NCBI GenBank assembly: GCA_036504095.1
Contig: DASXVS010000050.1
Coordinates: forward strand, 17,082-81,081
Direction: 5' to 3'
Origin: Armatimonadota bacterium
Lineage (GTDB): Bacteria > Armatimonadota > DTGP01 > JAKQQT01
DNA length: 64,000 bases
Under the pieces are notes generated by a model. It ran no database searches. It was not told the DNA's origin and saw only the letters and a list, made by a program, of their open reading frames with translations. Position numbers and translations under genes: made by a program. Position 1 is the first letter of the stretch; each line of letters opens with the position of its first letter. Positions 1 through 9,740 of this stretch are shown here, piece by piece.

Positions 1-2237
1 TCGACTGCAGAGGACAATGGGTCCCATCCGGAACCGGTAGGGAGATCACGGATTTGGCTGAGCACGTGCTTTGATATGTCAGACAGGAGTCGAGCGTAGG
101 CGCGTTGGTAGCGTGCTCCTTCCTCAAACTGCCAGTGACGGTGCAACTGATGTTGGACAAGCCCTTGGAGAGCGATCGCCGTCTGAGTGTTGTCCCAACC
201 AGCGAGAGGCAATATGACGGAAATAGTGGCTTGGCTGACTTGGGTCGATTGCCGTTGGATATTGATGCACAGCCGCTTGAACAGGCGTCCGTCTCCTACA
301 AACGCATCTTGCGCCAACATCTCTGCGTCCCAATCGATGTATGCCACAGTGGCTTCGAAGAGGGTTGTTCGAAGATCCTTGCTAAGGTCGGGTGACAGAT
401 GTCCGCCGTTGGCCCACGCATCGAGTTCCTTTACCCCTGGTAACGGTTCTCGCTGACCGTGAATGGGTTTGTCACGCTCGACTACAGTAGGCTCTGGATC
501 CCGCTCAGTTGCGCTGTAACTTGGTGCCTCTCCGGGATTATCCTCGAGTGGTTTCAGGCCAAAGCCACGAAAGACGCCATCAGGTACGCCTCCCAACTGC
601 TCCGGGTTGCCCCAAAGTTCGTAGACGGTACGATACCGACCTAACATGTCAGCAGGGACCCTTCTCTTGAGCTGATCTTCCTTACTGGCAGGCATGCGTC
701 CCCGGCCGAAGTGCGTGAGCAAAGCGGTGGGAGGGAAACGCCCTTCTCGCAACGCCTCGGTATCATGGGCCAAGACGTGTTTCAGCACATGATCTATCAG
801 CACGCGGGGGCTGAAATAGTCGGCATGCTCACGACTCTCAACGGCGCGCCGGAACATCTCATCCAGCGCGGATTCCGTGAAGGGGTATACCCCATACTCT
901 TTACCGTTACCAAATGTACGATGGCACACCTCTTGGTGTGGGCAGCGCAGACAAGCATTGGGCGGTGAAGAAGGCGGCTCGGCCTGTTGGGAGCCGACGG
1001 CCCACTCCTTCAATTCACCCTGGTTTACTCTTACGGCATTCAGGTACCGGGCGGCAAAGGCCGCGAGATCCCCCCGAGTGATAACACGGTGGACACCAAC
1101 ACCTTCCAGGTCGAGGTTCACCGCGAGGTCGACCCGGTCCCGTACGTTCTCTTTGAGCACGGCGTAGAAACCCGGCGTGACGGCCATCGCCGTGCGCAGA
1201 ACGCAAAGCCGGCGGTCACCCTGAACTGGGCGCACGAGAACGGCTTCAAGCAACGGTTGGTCGATTCCCTGCAAACGGGCGAAGTCCTCGATAAGCAGGA
1301 CCAACTCTCGTCCTTGCGTCGCCAACGTTTCCCGTACCTGGAACAAGAGGTCATTCACGTCTTCTCGTCCCAGGTTGAGCATCTGTCGCAACGCGGCATC
1401 GAGGTTGCGGTTCATCCAGTCGACAACGGTCTGTCGATAGGTTTCGGATCGCAGGCTGCCGTAAACGTTTCTAGCCTTCTTGCCAAGGTCGGCGATGTTG
1501 AGTTGCCATCGGTCCAACGCCAGGTCCGTTGTCGTGAACTGACGACGGCTCTCTTGCCGTTCCGCATCCGTGCGTCCGACGGCGTGGCGTGCTAGTTGAT
1601 CGACGATGCTACCCTCGGCGAGAAATGGTCGCCGAAATGCCGCATCGTTTAGCAGGGCCGGCAGTTCTTCGACGAGTTCCTCGCGGGCCTCGGCCGCTTC
1701 GCCAGTTAGTTGTTCGTCCCCGGACCGGGGCCCGTTCGGCCCAACGGCAATGGCAAGGTGGCTCAACAGCAATTCACGCGCAAGTGCGGGGCTAAGATCG
1801 TTGGATGTCTGCCGAAGTCTGTCGCGGAGGGCGTCAAAGGTCGCGCCTTCCATGCCCTCCAAGATAAGCTCGACAACCTTTTTTAGGTTTGTGTTCGCTC
1901 TAGGAACGAGCACAATGTGACGGTCTGCTGTGCGGGGTGTCGTGACCGAAAGCCATCGTATAAGATGGGACTTTCCGGATCCTGGCCAACCTTGAACCAT
2001 AGCAAGCACGTGGTTTTTGTCTGCATCTAGGAATGCAGAACGAAATCCCTCCTGAGTCAGGATGGGGCCGCCCGTCTCCCCAGCGATGACGTTCGCCTGA
2101 CGCATCCGCATCGGGGAATGGACGGCGAGAAAGACGTCATCCTCTACTTGAAGCGCCTCAGTATCCATCACGCGCGGGATTCGTTCCGTTTTCCAGCACA
2201 CATGGTTCTCAAAACTAGTGCTTTGTCCATCCGTCAT
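1..2237 (-). CDS. dpdH: DpdH-like P-loop ATPase, C-terminus beyond window edge
   Basis: The frame is open from the ATG at 2237 to the left edge, giving 745 codons without a stop, so the gene is partial. A Walker A motif GWPGSGKS lies at residues 83-90 and a Walker B-like LVLLIED at about 312-318. A cysteine cluster (CLRCPHQEVC) near residue 445 could bind metal. The start overlaps the stop of dpdG as ATGA, indicating translational coupling in the operon dpdE-F-G-H. In known Dpd clusters DpdH is a large ATPase of the restriction arm; its exact role is not established. The name rests on motifs, size and position next to dpdG. Confidence 0.75.
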   Translation of the reverse strand, partial: MTDGQSTSFENHVCWKTERIPRVMDTEALQVEDDVFLAVHSPMRMRQANVIAGETGGPILTQEGFRSAFLDADKNHVLAMVQGWPGSGKSHLIRWLSVTTPRTADRHIVLVPRANTNLKKVVELILEGMEGATFDALRDRLRQTSNDLSPALARELLLSHLAIAVGPNGPRSGDEQLTGEAAEAREELVEELPALLNDAAFRRPFLAEGSIVDQLARHAVGRTDAERQESRRQFTTTDLALDRWQLNIADLGKKARNVYGSLRSETYRQTVVDWMNRNLDAALRQMLNLGREDVNDLLFQVRETLATQGRELVLLIEDFARLQGIDQPLLEAVLVRPVQGDRRLCVLRTAMAVTPGFYAVLKENVRDRVDLAVNLDLEGVGVHRVITRGDLAAFAARYLNAVRVNQGELKEWAVGSQQAEPPSSPPNACLRCPHQEVCHRTFGNGKEYGVYPFTESALDEMFRRAVESREHADYFSPRVLIDHVLKHVLAHDTEALREGRFPPTALLTHFGRGRMPASKEDQLKRRVPADMLGRYRTVYELWGNPEQLGGVPDGVFRGFGLKPLEDNPGEAPSYSATERDPEPTVVERDKPIHGQREPLPGVKELDAWANGGHLSPDLSKDLRTTLFEATVAYIDWDAEMLAQDAFVGDGRLFKRLCINIQRQSTQVSQATISVILPLAGWDNTQTAIALQGLVQHQLHRHWQFEEGARYQRAYARLLSDISKHVLSQIRDLPTGSGWDPLSSAV

Positions 2238-3106
2238 AGCACAGACCCTCCTGTGTAGCGGACGTGCGTGATGCGGTTCGTGCTTCGTCCCTCCCGAAAC
2301 ACCACACCGCCTGCGTCAGCAAGATGCAGTAACTCCACCTCGGCTCGCTCTTGTAGGGACAAGAACGCGTTGGCCACCGTCGGAGCCAGTGTTTCATCAA
2401 ATACTGCTGGCTGCTCCCAGGGCTCATCGCGTCCAAACGACCCGCCTGGTAAAACGGGGCAAAGATCGGCAAGCCTATCACAAAACGGAATGATAGGTAG
2501 CGCATCATCGTTGACGCCCGAGAAAAGGGTCGGCAATAGGGTGCTGATGGTGGTCGACGGATCGGGAACCAGCGCCTTGCCTACGCCGGGAGAACTGTGC
2601 TTCCACGCAAAGCCCAAGTACACGGCCCAGAATCCAAAATTGCCATAGCGTACGCCGCTCATTAGGCCCATGCGATTATCTCCAGTCTGTTCCCGCAAGG
2701 CCTTGTCGAGTCCGTTCTCCGTCCCCACGATAACAGAGGGCTCCTGCGCCATGAACCATGCAAGCAGTTTGGCCAGGTCATGATTCTCCGCGTTCTCCGG
2801 TGAAAAAATCAGCTGTCGTAGGACCGCACGTAGTCCGTCGGTAGTGAAGTGACCATTGGGAAAAGCGGCTCGGACGGACGGTGTCAACACATACCGGCCC
2901 TCAACCAACGTTACGAGACCCAGTTTTGCCGCTTCAGTCAACGTCTGCTTAATCATCTCAGGTTCGCTGGAGTCGAGCAACGACGGTGGTGACATCAGAG
3001 CGATAAGCCGAGTTCTGTTTTCGCCTTCAAGGGATGCGGTCAGGAGGTAACGTACCACACCGGCGAGGCGACTCGGTGTGGGAGCTGTGGTATTCAAGAC
3101 GCTCAA
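2234..3106 (-). CDS. dpdG: Protein DpdG
   Basis: This 290-residue protein has no recognisable catalytic motif. It begins with a helical, winged-helix-like stretch (about residues 10-85: ALM, TEAAKLGLVTLVEGRY, LTPSVRAAF) and has a conserved-looking centre around GNFGFWAVYLGF (about residue 157). It is placed between the DpdF helicase and the DpdH ATPase, with 4-bp overlaps on both sides (TTGA at its TTG start, ATGA at its stop), which is the usual dpdF-G-H order. An AGGGAAG Shine-Dalgarno precedes the TTG. Family members occur in the restriction arm of Dpd clusters. The function is unknown; a DNA-binding adaptor is a guess. Confidence 0.75.
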   Translation of the reverse strand: MSVLNTTAPTPSRLAGVVRYLLTASLEGENRTRLIALMSPPSLLDSSEPEMIKQTLTEAAKLGLVTLVEGRYVLTPSVRAAFPNGHFTTDGLRAVLRQLIFSPENAENHDLAKLLAWFMAQEPSVIVGTENGLDKALREQTGDNRMGLMSGVRYGNFGFWAVYLGFAWKHSSPGVGKALVPDPSTTISTLLPTLFSGVNDDALPIIPFCDRLADLCPVLPGGSFGRDEPWEQPAVFDETLAPTVANAFLSLQERAEVELLHLADAGGVVFREGRSTNRITHVRYTGGSVL

Positions 3107-5649
3107 AGCACTTCCCTTTCTTCGAACTCCTCCAAATGAAAATGGGGACAGGATAGAAGGTCGCGGAGGAGGCAGTCCGGCTTTTCCGGGTCTCGCGCGT
3201 TCTCTGGGAGAACTAGAATAGTTGGTGCCCGGCGAGTTTCCGAGGAGCGAAGTGGATACCGTGGGATCACTGCGTTGCTGGCATGGAAAACGACCGTCGG
3301 AACGCGAGGTAGATCTAGCGAATATTCAGTGGCGCAGAAGATGGGGCGCCGGGCCAATTCCGGGCGTTCTTCCAGCAAGCTGTCCCAAATACCCGATGGA
3401 GCGACGACACATTGCACACCCTCGCCGATACACCATCGGAGCAGTCGTGACATACGTCGACTATGGTGGTCCCGTGATTCTGTAACAGGGTAGAAGAGTC
3501 CTAACCAAGGGGTACTCGCGCAGATCGTGGCAAGGCGTGGGCCGCAAGACTGGCTTGGTGCCCACGGGGGAGGAGGTGTAGGAGGAGAGATGATAACGGT
3601 GCCGTTGGCAACCTTGCGGCAAAACGGACACCCACCGCAACAGAGGGAAACTGAAACTTCGGGCCGCCGGGGTTCACTACGTCGAGCAGGTATATCATAT
3701 GCCCGCTGCAGTATCTCTCCGATGCAGCAATGCGGGTGGAGCACGTTTGTCATGAACTCCCATTCCAAGTTACCGCGGCGTTGTGCGTCCTCCCTCAGCG
3801 GTTTGACCCTTCGCTCCCAAGCTTCTTCGCGGAGGTGGTCCGGAGCTAGAACCCGCACAACGCGCCAACGACCTTCAGGCGTTGCTCCTTCCGATTCTGG
3901 CGACGGGATCGGCGGTGGATCATCGTCCAATTCCAGCATCCCGGCGCGAGACATTAGCGTCAGGGTGCGGATGTTCCAGTCCTCATTCAACTCACTTTGC
4001 ATGTCGATGTCCTCTACTGTATACCCCGGTGGGACATCAACCGGCACTCTAAAACGGTCCGGGTCTTCGGTTCTCTCTTTGTTGTCAAACATCTGGGCCC
4101 AACGCTGCAGCCCTCGCTCCAGGCCAATCAAGCGCCTTTGGCCCATGCTGTGCCCGGTCTTGACGTCTTTTCCTGTGTACGCCATTAACGAGATCGATGC
4201 GCGGCCATCGCGCCCGCCACGCCCGACCTCTTGGTAAAAGCGATCTAGCGTCTCTGGAACGCATGCGTGTACGACCGCACGCACGTCATCTTTGTCCACA
4301 CCAAGCCCGAACGCTGAGGTAGCTACCACAATGTCCAGTTTCGCGGCGGCCCACTCGCGGATGATCCGCTCCCGTTCATCGCGATGACTCTTGCCGGTCA
4401 TCACGGCGAACCGCCGGTAACCGGCGCTTGCCAGGAGTTCCCCCCAGCTTTTCGCATCATTCACTCTGGTCGTGTAGAGAATAAGCGGGCGTGGGAGGTG
4501 GCGGAGTGCCTCCATCAGCCGTTCCTGCTTTACGGATTCCGATTGACACGACGCCAGCCAATAGGCCGGCTCTGGGCGCACTTGGGCAGCCGAAACCATG
4601 GCGAATGGACCTGGCGTGCCGAACAGGCCCTCAAGCATGTCAAGCGTCGTTTCGGTGAGTGTTGCAGAGAGCAATGTGGTGGTGAATGGCGAGCCTGCGC
4701 ACTCGCGTAGTAGACGGCGGCGAAGTCCTGCCATTTCCTGGAATGGCGAACGGAAATCGTCGCCCCACTGGTCAACCATGTGGGTTTCGTCCACGACAAA
4801 CGCCCGAATATATCCCTGTCTGGCCGCCCTGTAGAGAACCGGCTTCAGGCTGCCAATCACACTCTCGGGGGAGGTAAACACAATGCCTTGCGTCCCATCA
4901 GCAATTCGTTGCCGAATTCCGAGATTGCGAAGCTTGCTCTCATCGTCAGAACCGGCGAAATACGCCGTAGGATGAGGAAAGTGCGGCGCCAAGGTCCGAG
5001 CTTGGTCGAGGCACAGCGCGGTGGTGGGAACAACCACCACAACGACTCCTCCCCCATGGCCAGGCATACTTGGTACCAAACTCTGGATGTGCGCGCAAAG
5101 GCTCTTCCCGCTGCCTGTTGGCAGGTTTACGACGAGTGTGGACCCGGGTGGCGCCGAAAGGACAGCGCGCACCGCCTGTCGTTGCCCCGGACTAAGGTAG
5201 GTGCTCCGTCCGAGTATCTGGAGAAACGGATCACCTGTCACTCGCTGGTCTTCGCGTCGCGTTTTCTCTCCACAAGCCGCGGCGTCAAGCCCTTCATCTG
5301 GAATGTGACGTAGCCAATCGGGTCGCCAGGGCCTCGCCCGGAGCTGCAAAAAGCCCGACGCGGTCGCAAACGCATCTACACCGTGGAGTGCCCAAAGGTC
5401 CTTGTCTGGCCATCTGTCCTCAACCGGCACCGTCAAGACAGCTCCGGCACCATGCGGTCGGGTGGATTCGTGGCGGATCACCTGACGAACCAGAGCTGCG
5501 CGGTCTGCCGCCGAAGTGCGCTCAGATCGGAGCGCAGAAAGCAGACGCCGGTAGCATCGTGTTTGGCAAAGGGTCGGGTCCCCAATTTGGTGCCCACTTA
5601 AGACATCCCGCACGTAGGAGAATTCGTCAAGTTGCGTTGTTGGCATCAT
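3103..5649 (-). CDS. dpdF: DpdF, RecQ-like superfamily 2 DNA helicase
   Basis: DpdF is the DEAD/DEAH-box helicase of Dpd restriction. I chose the ATG at 5649, giving 848 residues. A longer reading from a TTG at 5697 would overlap dpdE by 71 nt. Motif I is LPTGSGKS (about residues 176-183), motif II DETH followed by MVDQWG, and motif III SATLT. The RecQ-type motifs V-VI read FGLGVDKDDVR and QEVGRGGRDGR. The C-terminal third holds CCGGCPFC, a likely zinc-binding knuckle as in RecQ proteins. The gene overlaps dpdE by 23 nt and dpdG by 4 nt, so the four genes are read as one unit. Confidence 0.85.
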   Translation of the reverse strand: MMPTTQLDEFSYVRDVLSGHQIGDPTLCQTRCYRRLLSALRSERTSAADRAALVRQVIRHESTRPHGAGAVLTVPVEDRWPDKDLWALHGVDAFATASGFLQLRARPWRPDWLRHIPDEGLDAAACGEKTRREDQRVTGDPFLQILGRSTYLSPGQRQAVRAVLSAPPGSTLVVNLPTGSGKSLCAHIQSLVPSMPGHGGGVVVVVVPTTALCLDQARTLAPHFPHPTAYFAGSDDESKLRNLGIRQRIADGTQGIVFTSPESVIGSLKPVLYRAARQGYIRAFVVDETHMVDQWGDDFRSPFQEMAGLRRRLLRECAGSPFTTTLLSATLTETTLDMLEGLFGTPGPFAMVSAAQVRPEPAYWLASCQSESVKQERLMEALRHLPRPLILYTTRVNDAKSWGELLASAGYRRFAVMTGKSHRDERERIIREWAAAKLDIVVATSAFGLGVDKDDVRAVVHACVPETLDRFYQEVGRGGRDGRASISLMAYTGKDVKTGHSMGQRRLIGLERGLQRWAQMFDNKERTEDPDRFRVPVDVPPGYTVEDIDMQSELNEDWNIRTLTLMSRAGMLELDDDPPPIPSPESEGATPEGRWRVVRVLAPDHLREEAWERRVKPLREDAQRRGNLEWEFMTNVLHPHCCIGEILQRAYDIPARRSEPRRPEVSVSLCCGGCPFCRKVANGTVIISPPTPPPPWAPSQSCGPRLATICASTPWLGLFYPVTESRDHHSRRMSRLLRWCIGEGVQCVVAPSGIWDSLLEERPELARRPIFCATEYSLDLPRVPTVVFHASNAVIPRYPLRSSETRRAPTILVLPENARDPEKPDCLLRDLLSCPHFHLEEFEEREVL

Positions 5650-8600
5650 TTTGAAATGGGTTTCGCCCCGACAGGACGACAAGACCGATTGCGTCAACGA
5701 CGGTCATGGGCCGGCTCAGCCCCTCGATTAGGGCCGTATATACACTTCGCTCCGATTCGATTCGCTCCTCCTGAGCGCTGAACGTAGCACTCGATATATC
5801 ACGTTGGAGTCGTATCGCCTGCCTCAACTGCTCCGTTCGGCGCTCTAGTTCTTGGGATGCTCGTTCGCTAGCCGCACGACACTGGTCCTTGAAGCCGCCG
5901 TGATTACGTATGCGAGCTTCCGCAATGTCGCGCACTTCCACGCATTGCGCTTTCCATCGGTCCGACGAGAGTATTTCATCGACGGCCCAAAGACGGCTTG
6001 GGCGAAGGTTGTAATCGCTACCACCCTTATCGTGGGCTAGGTAGGGGCGTCGTAAGGCGTTTATTACCACTTCGCGTTGTTCTACACGCATGCTGCTATT
6101 GATGAACAGAACCTGGCGGGAAGGTGGGAACCAGGCGTCCGCTTGTCGCAACAGCGGCTTTTCCGCACTCATGGGCCAGTTCGCGTTGGCCAACGCCTTG
6201 CGCAAAGGTACGGGATCCGCGCTGACAAGATAGTCTACTTCGAAGAACGTGGCTACGAAATCCTCGCCCAAGCCGTTGAGGTGGCGCCACATAGCATAGG
6301 CCCGCCCTCTGTCGTCCCACTGAACCAACCGGGCGACCGCATCGATGAAAGGGTCACCCAAGCGGAATAACTGGAGATCATGTGACTCGCACGCCAAGGA
6401 TCGATCAAAGGTTCCGTTTCCGGGTTGAAGATCCTCCAGGGTTGAGGTCATGGCGGTTGGCAACAACGTGTTAGGGTGACAGTAATAGTGGACGACGGCC
6501 CCTTCACGCCCGGCATGGGGCAACGCGCGCCGCCCGAAGTTCAGTCGGTGGACCAGCCACGCCTCTAAAGCCGCTTGCATCATACGATCCTGCTGGTCCT
6601 GAACAATGAGAGTTGGCCAGGACGCCGTTCCCTCTCGGTTAAAGGCATCGATCTCGTCAAGGGCGGACTGTTCGCGCAATGAGTACCGCTCCTGGTCAAT
6701 GCCCTCCCGGACTTCGGGTATCAGATTGAGAAGGCCCGTCGCCCCCTCCATAAGCGCCATCTCGCGGACCCTTGGCATTACGATATCGCAGTAGAACTGC
6801 AGGTCCGCGGCTGATCGCCGAAAGATACCGAAACCTTGGTCTAGAAGTTGGAACCAGGCATCTTGTAACGAGAGAGCGTGGTCGCTGCCGACGAATACGC
6901 GGGCCGGGACGCTCGTATTGCGCCCAATCCGGTCAAGGCGGCCGATGCGCTGCTCCAGGCGGTTGGGATCCCACGGAAGATCGAAATGGACAAGCAGGTC
7001 GGCAAACTGCAGATTGATACCTTCCTCGCCGGATCGGTCACACACAAGCGTCGCTGTGCCAGTTGCCGCCTCAAATTCGCGCAAACGCTTGTGGTTTTCC
7101 GCGGGAGACGCGTCCCAGGTATGGGCGAACACCGTGGCGGGACTCGTACCTGCGCGCAACCGGTCCGCAATCTCATGCGCCGCCTGTGTGAAGGAGGTGA
7201 AAACCACGCTGGTCCGGTGCCCGCTTTCACGCGACAACTTGACAGCGCTCACAACGGCATCAACCTGGTCCCAGGCGTCCGGTTCTTGATCAAGCGCATC
7301 CAGGAGACTACACAGGAGGTCATCTTCACCCGGAAACGTCACCGGAAGGGACACATCCTCGGCTGCCCACACCCCCAGAATGTCCTCAAAACGCGCCTGA
7401 TGGCGTACCGTCGCCCTGCGGCAGTGAATGGCCTTTTCCAGCAGGTATAGATACGTACCAGAGCACTCGAGCAAACACCGGAAGATGCGAGAAAGGCTCG
7501 CTCGGTAGCCAGTGTCATCGCGTCGGTCCAAAACCGCCGCGGCTGCGCCTTCACGCCACTCCTCCAAGAGGTCCTGGATGCGGGTGCATCTGATATCGAC
7601 ATCGTATTCAGGGGTGACGGGTGAAGAGCCGTCCTCCGGCGCACGATTTCCGAGGGCCTCCCGCGCTTGACTAGATCGCGAAGTTCGGATCATCCGCCGG
7701 AAAACGCGATGGGTTTCGCATATGTGAACTCGGACCGAGCGAATGAGCGCGTCCACCCGGTCACGGTCCAGTTCAATCGCGTCGCAACACTCCTGAAGAT
7801 CGATAGAACGTGCCAGTACCCAGTCATCACTCGCGAGGAGGTCCCGTAGTTCTACCAAGGCCAGACGCAACCTGAGCCGGCTCATCCCCTCGTAGAATGC
7901 CAGCAGGAACTCGCCGATCCGCTGGCGATCACAGATGCGCTTCTGGAAGGATGCCACGTCGTCGAGTCTGTAACTCTCGGGTTCGAGCAGATGAAGCATT
8001 CCAAGGAAGTCACGCTCGTGATGAAGGGCAGGAGTTGCCGATAACAGCAGCAAGCGAGGGGCCGCGTGTGATAGGAGGCGGCATTTCTCGTAGAGCCACG
8101 CTCGGCGTGGATCCCGAAGTGCTGCAGCCACGTGTTGAGCTTCATCGATAACTACTAGATCGAATTGACCCAGACTGGCGTCTAGCAACTCGTCTGTGGC
8201 CCGAATGACGATCTGGGGGCTGTCAGGGTTCAGACGGATCTTGTCGCGGAGTTCCGACCGCCATTGCGCTTCCAGTAGTGGCGGTACGATGACTAGAACG
8301 CGAGCCTTGGGATCATCCAAGAGGAGTTGGCGAATGATCACGCCGGCCTCAATCGTCTTCCCGAGTCCGACCTCGTCGGCGAGTAGATACCGTTGAACAG
8401 GATCTTCCAGTACTCGCCGTGTAACTTCCAACTGGTGAGGGTACAGGCGGATGCGGGAGGAAACAACGCCCGTCAAGCCCCTGACGGCCGCCCGCTGTTC
8501 GACAAGGGACTGCTGGAAAGCAGACCGAGCTGAGTGGAAGAACGGTGTCTCGTGAGCCCGGTAGATGAGGGTTTCCACAGGATCGCCGGCAAGTTCCAAA

Positions 8601-8947
8601 CAACGAACGTAAACGCCGGTCTCAGGTATCAGTTCACCCTTCTTCTCCGGAAAACTGACTTCGAATTCAATATCCTTCGTCTGCGGGTCGGTTGCCACAT
8701 CAGTGATTCGGCCCATACGCCAGTTGCGTTCGTCTCCATCTGCCGGGACATAGCACCGTGTCTGCGCCGTGGGTAGCCCACGGCGCAGAGAGCTTACGGG
8801 GACCGTCTCGACATCACGCCGCGATACCGAGATAAACCACTCAATCGTTGCGATCGAACCATGCGTCGACAGGAGTTTCGCGAATCCCCTCGCGTCTTCC
8901 TCAACGGTGACGAAACATCCAGGACGTAATGTTAGGAACGAGGGCAT
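5627..8947 (-). CDS. dpdE: DpdE, SNF2/RapA-like helicase
   Basis: This is a 1106-residue SNF2-family translocase. An N-terminal region of about 165 residues precedes helicase motif I DEVGLGKT (191-198), motif II DEAQ (268-271) and motif III LLSATP (about 300). The C-terminal helicase lobe has VVFTSF, EEGINLQFADLLVHFD and EQRIGRLDRIGR (about residues 580-680). A long helical tail containing ELERRTEQLRQAIRLQRD suggests a coiled coil. RapA-like SNF2 proteins of this size are the signature DpdE subunit. It probably translocates on DNA during restriction of unmodified invaders. It is the first gene of the helicase block and follows a 793-bp gap. No clear Shine-Dalgarno precedes the ATG. Confidence 0.85.
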   Translation of the reverse strand: MPSFLTLRPGCFVTVEEDARGFAKLLSTHGSIATIEWFISVSRRDVETVPVSSLRRGLPTAQTRCYVPADGDERNWRMGRITDVATDPQTKDIEFEVSFPEKKGELIPETGVYVRCLELAGDPVETLIYRAHETPFFHSARSAFQQSLVEQRAAVRGLTGVVSSRIRLYPHQLEVTRRVLEDPVQRYLLADEVGLGKTIEAGVIIRQLLLDDPKARVLVIVPPLLEAQWRSELRDKIRLNPDSPQIVIRATDELLDASLGQFDLVVIDEAQHVAAALRDPRRAWLYEKCRLLSHAAPRLLLLSATPALHHERDFLGMLHLLEPESYRLDDVASFQKRICDRQRIGEFLLAFYEGMSRLRLRLALVELRDLLASDDWVLARSIDLQECCDAIELDRDRVDALIRSVRVHICETHRVFRRMIRTSRSSQAREALGNRAPEDGSSPVTPEYDVDIRCTRIQDLLEEWREGAAAAVLDRRDDTGYRASLSRIFRCLLECSGTYLYLLEKAIHCRRATVRHQARFEDILGVWAAEDVSLPVTFPGEDDLLCSLLDALDQEPDAWDQVDAVVSAVKLSRESGHRTSVVFTSFTQAAHEIADRLRAGTSPATVFAHTWDASPAENHKRLREFEAATGTATLVCDRSGEEGINLQFADLLVHFDLPWDPNRLEQRIGRLDRIGRNTSVPARVFVGSDHALSLQDAWFQLLDQGFGIFRRSAADLQFYCDIVMPRVREMALMEGATGLLNLIPEVREGIDQERYSLREQSALDEIDAFNREGTASWPTLIVQDQQDRMMQAALEAWLVHRLNFGRRALPHAGREGAVVHYYCHPNTLLPTAMTSTLEDLQPGNGTFDRSLACESHDLQLFRLGDPFIDAVARLVQWDDRGRAYAMWRHLNGLGEDFVATFFEVDYLVSADPVPLRKALANANWPMSAEKPLLRQADAWFPPSRQVLFINSSMRVEQREVVINALRRPYLAHDKGGSDYNLRPSRLWAVDEILSSDRWKAQCVEVRDIAEARIRNHGGFKDQCRAASERASQELERRTEQLRQAIRLQRDISSATFSAQEERIESERSVYTALIEGLSRPMTVVDAIGLVVLSGRNPFQNDANNAT

Positions 8948-9740
8948 AGTTGGGTACTCTGCTGCTGTTGAACGGTAGGAGATGCGGTAGCGACCATCGA
9001 TTCAGTTGCGTGTCATAGGCATGGTGCGTTTGGATGGCCTCTGGTGTCAACGGGCCGTTACCGATTGGGGTGTCCGCGAGAGCAAGCGAGGTGACCCTGT
9101 TGAACAAGCACCTCGATGCGAAAAGCTCAGCACGCGGGGAACTTCACGCCGCCCTCTCCGTCACGCGGGGGATTTCCTTTAGGGCATCACCCATTTCGTT
9201 CGCGCTATCACACAACTGTGAATGAGTTGTAAAGCGGCTTTCGCCGTCACGGCCATTTCACAGGGCAAATAGTGACGCGGTGCCCAGTAGTTCCTTGTCG
9301 GTACACTTCGTCGGCACCTATCATTCGGTCGATCGGTGCCGGGGCAACCGCGCCATGGGCGGCGAGCAAATGGCTTTTCAACTTTGCCGTAGGCAATTCC
9401 CTTTCGGGGCTCTCACGCTGCCAGGTTGACTGCGTCCGGAGATACTGCTGTTTTCGCCCTAATCACTCCCCGAGAACACACCACACAGGCACTCTCGGCA
9501 CTTGGCGCACAGGCCATCAGCCCCGTGTCATCCAAGTGGTCAGGCTAATCAGATTCTTCGAGATGTTCTGAACCAAAGCCCCGTTGCCACGACCGACACC
9601 ATCGATGTCGGCCTTATGCTTACTGCCGGATAACATGGCCGACATATGCAGGCTTGCGACCTTTCTCCGCGCGGATGCTTACAGAGTATTGACCGAGAAC
9701 CACGCGCCAGGATGCAATGGGCACTACTCGCGATCCACCG
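8948..9740. other. 793-bp gap between dpdB and dpdE with no supported gene
   Basis: Neither strand has a reading frame with convincing codon use. The longest minus-strand stretch I read (about 9500-9670) is broken by stops and gives no recognisable protein. The gap separates the modification genes (dpdA, dpdB) from the helicase genes. It probably holds the dpdE promoter and perhaps a decayed insertion, but I cannot identify a remnant. I saw no tRNA, no regularly spaced repeat and no obvious terminator hairpin. Confidence 0.5.

Noticed and set aside
987..1595. A 202-codon plus-strand frame inside the dpdH region.
   Set aside because: It is antisense to the long minus-strand ATPase frame, which has Walker motifs, and its own protein shows no domain.
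3103..8947. DISARM or BREX helicase genes.
   Set aside because: No methyltransferase (DrmMII, PglX), PLD or PglZ gene accompanies them, while DpdA and DpdB do. The helicase pair and dpdG/dpdH order match Dpd.
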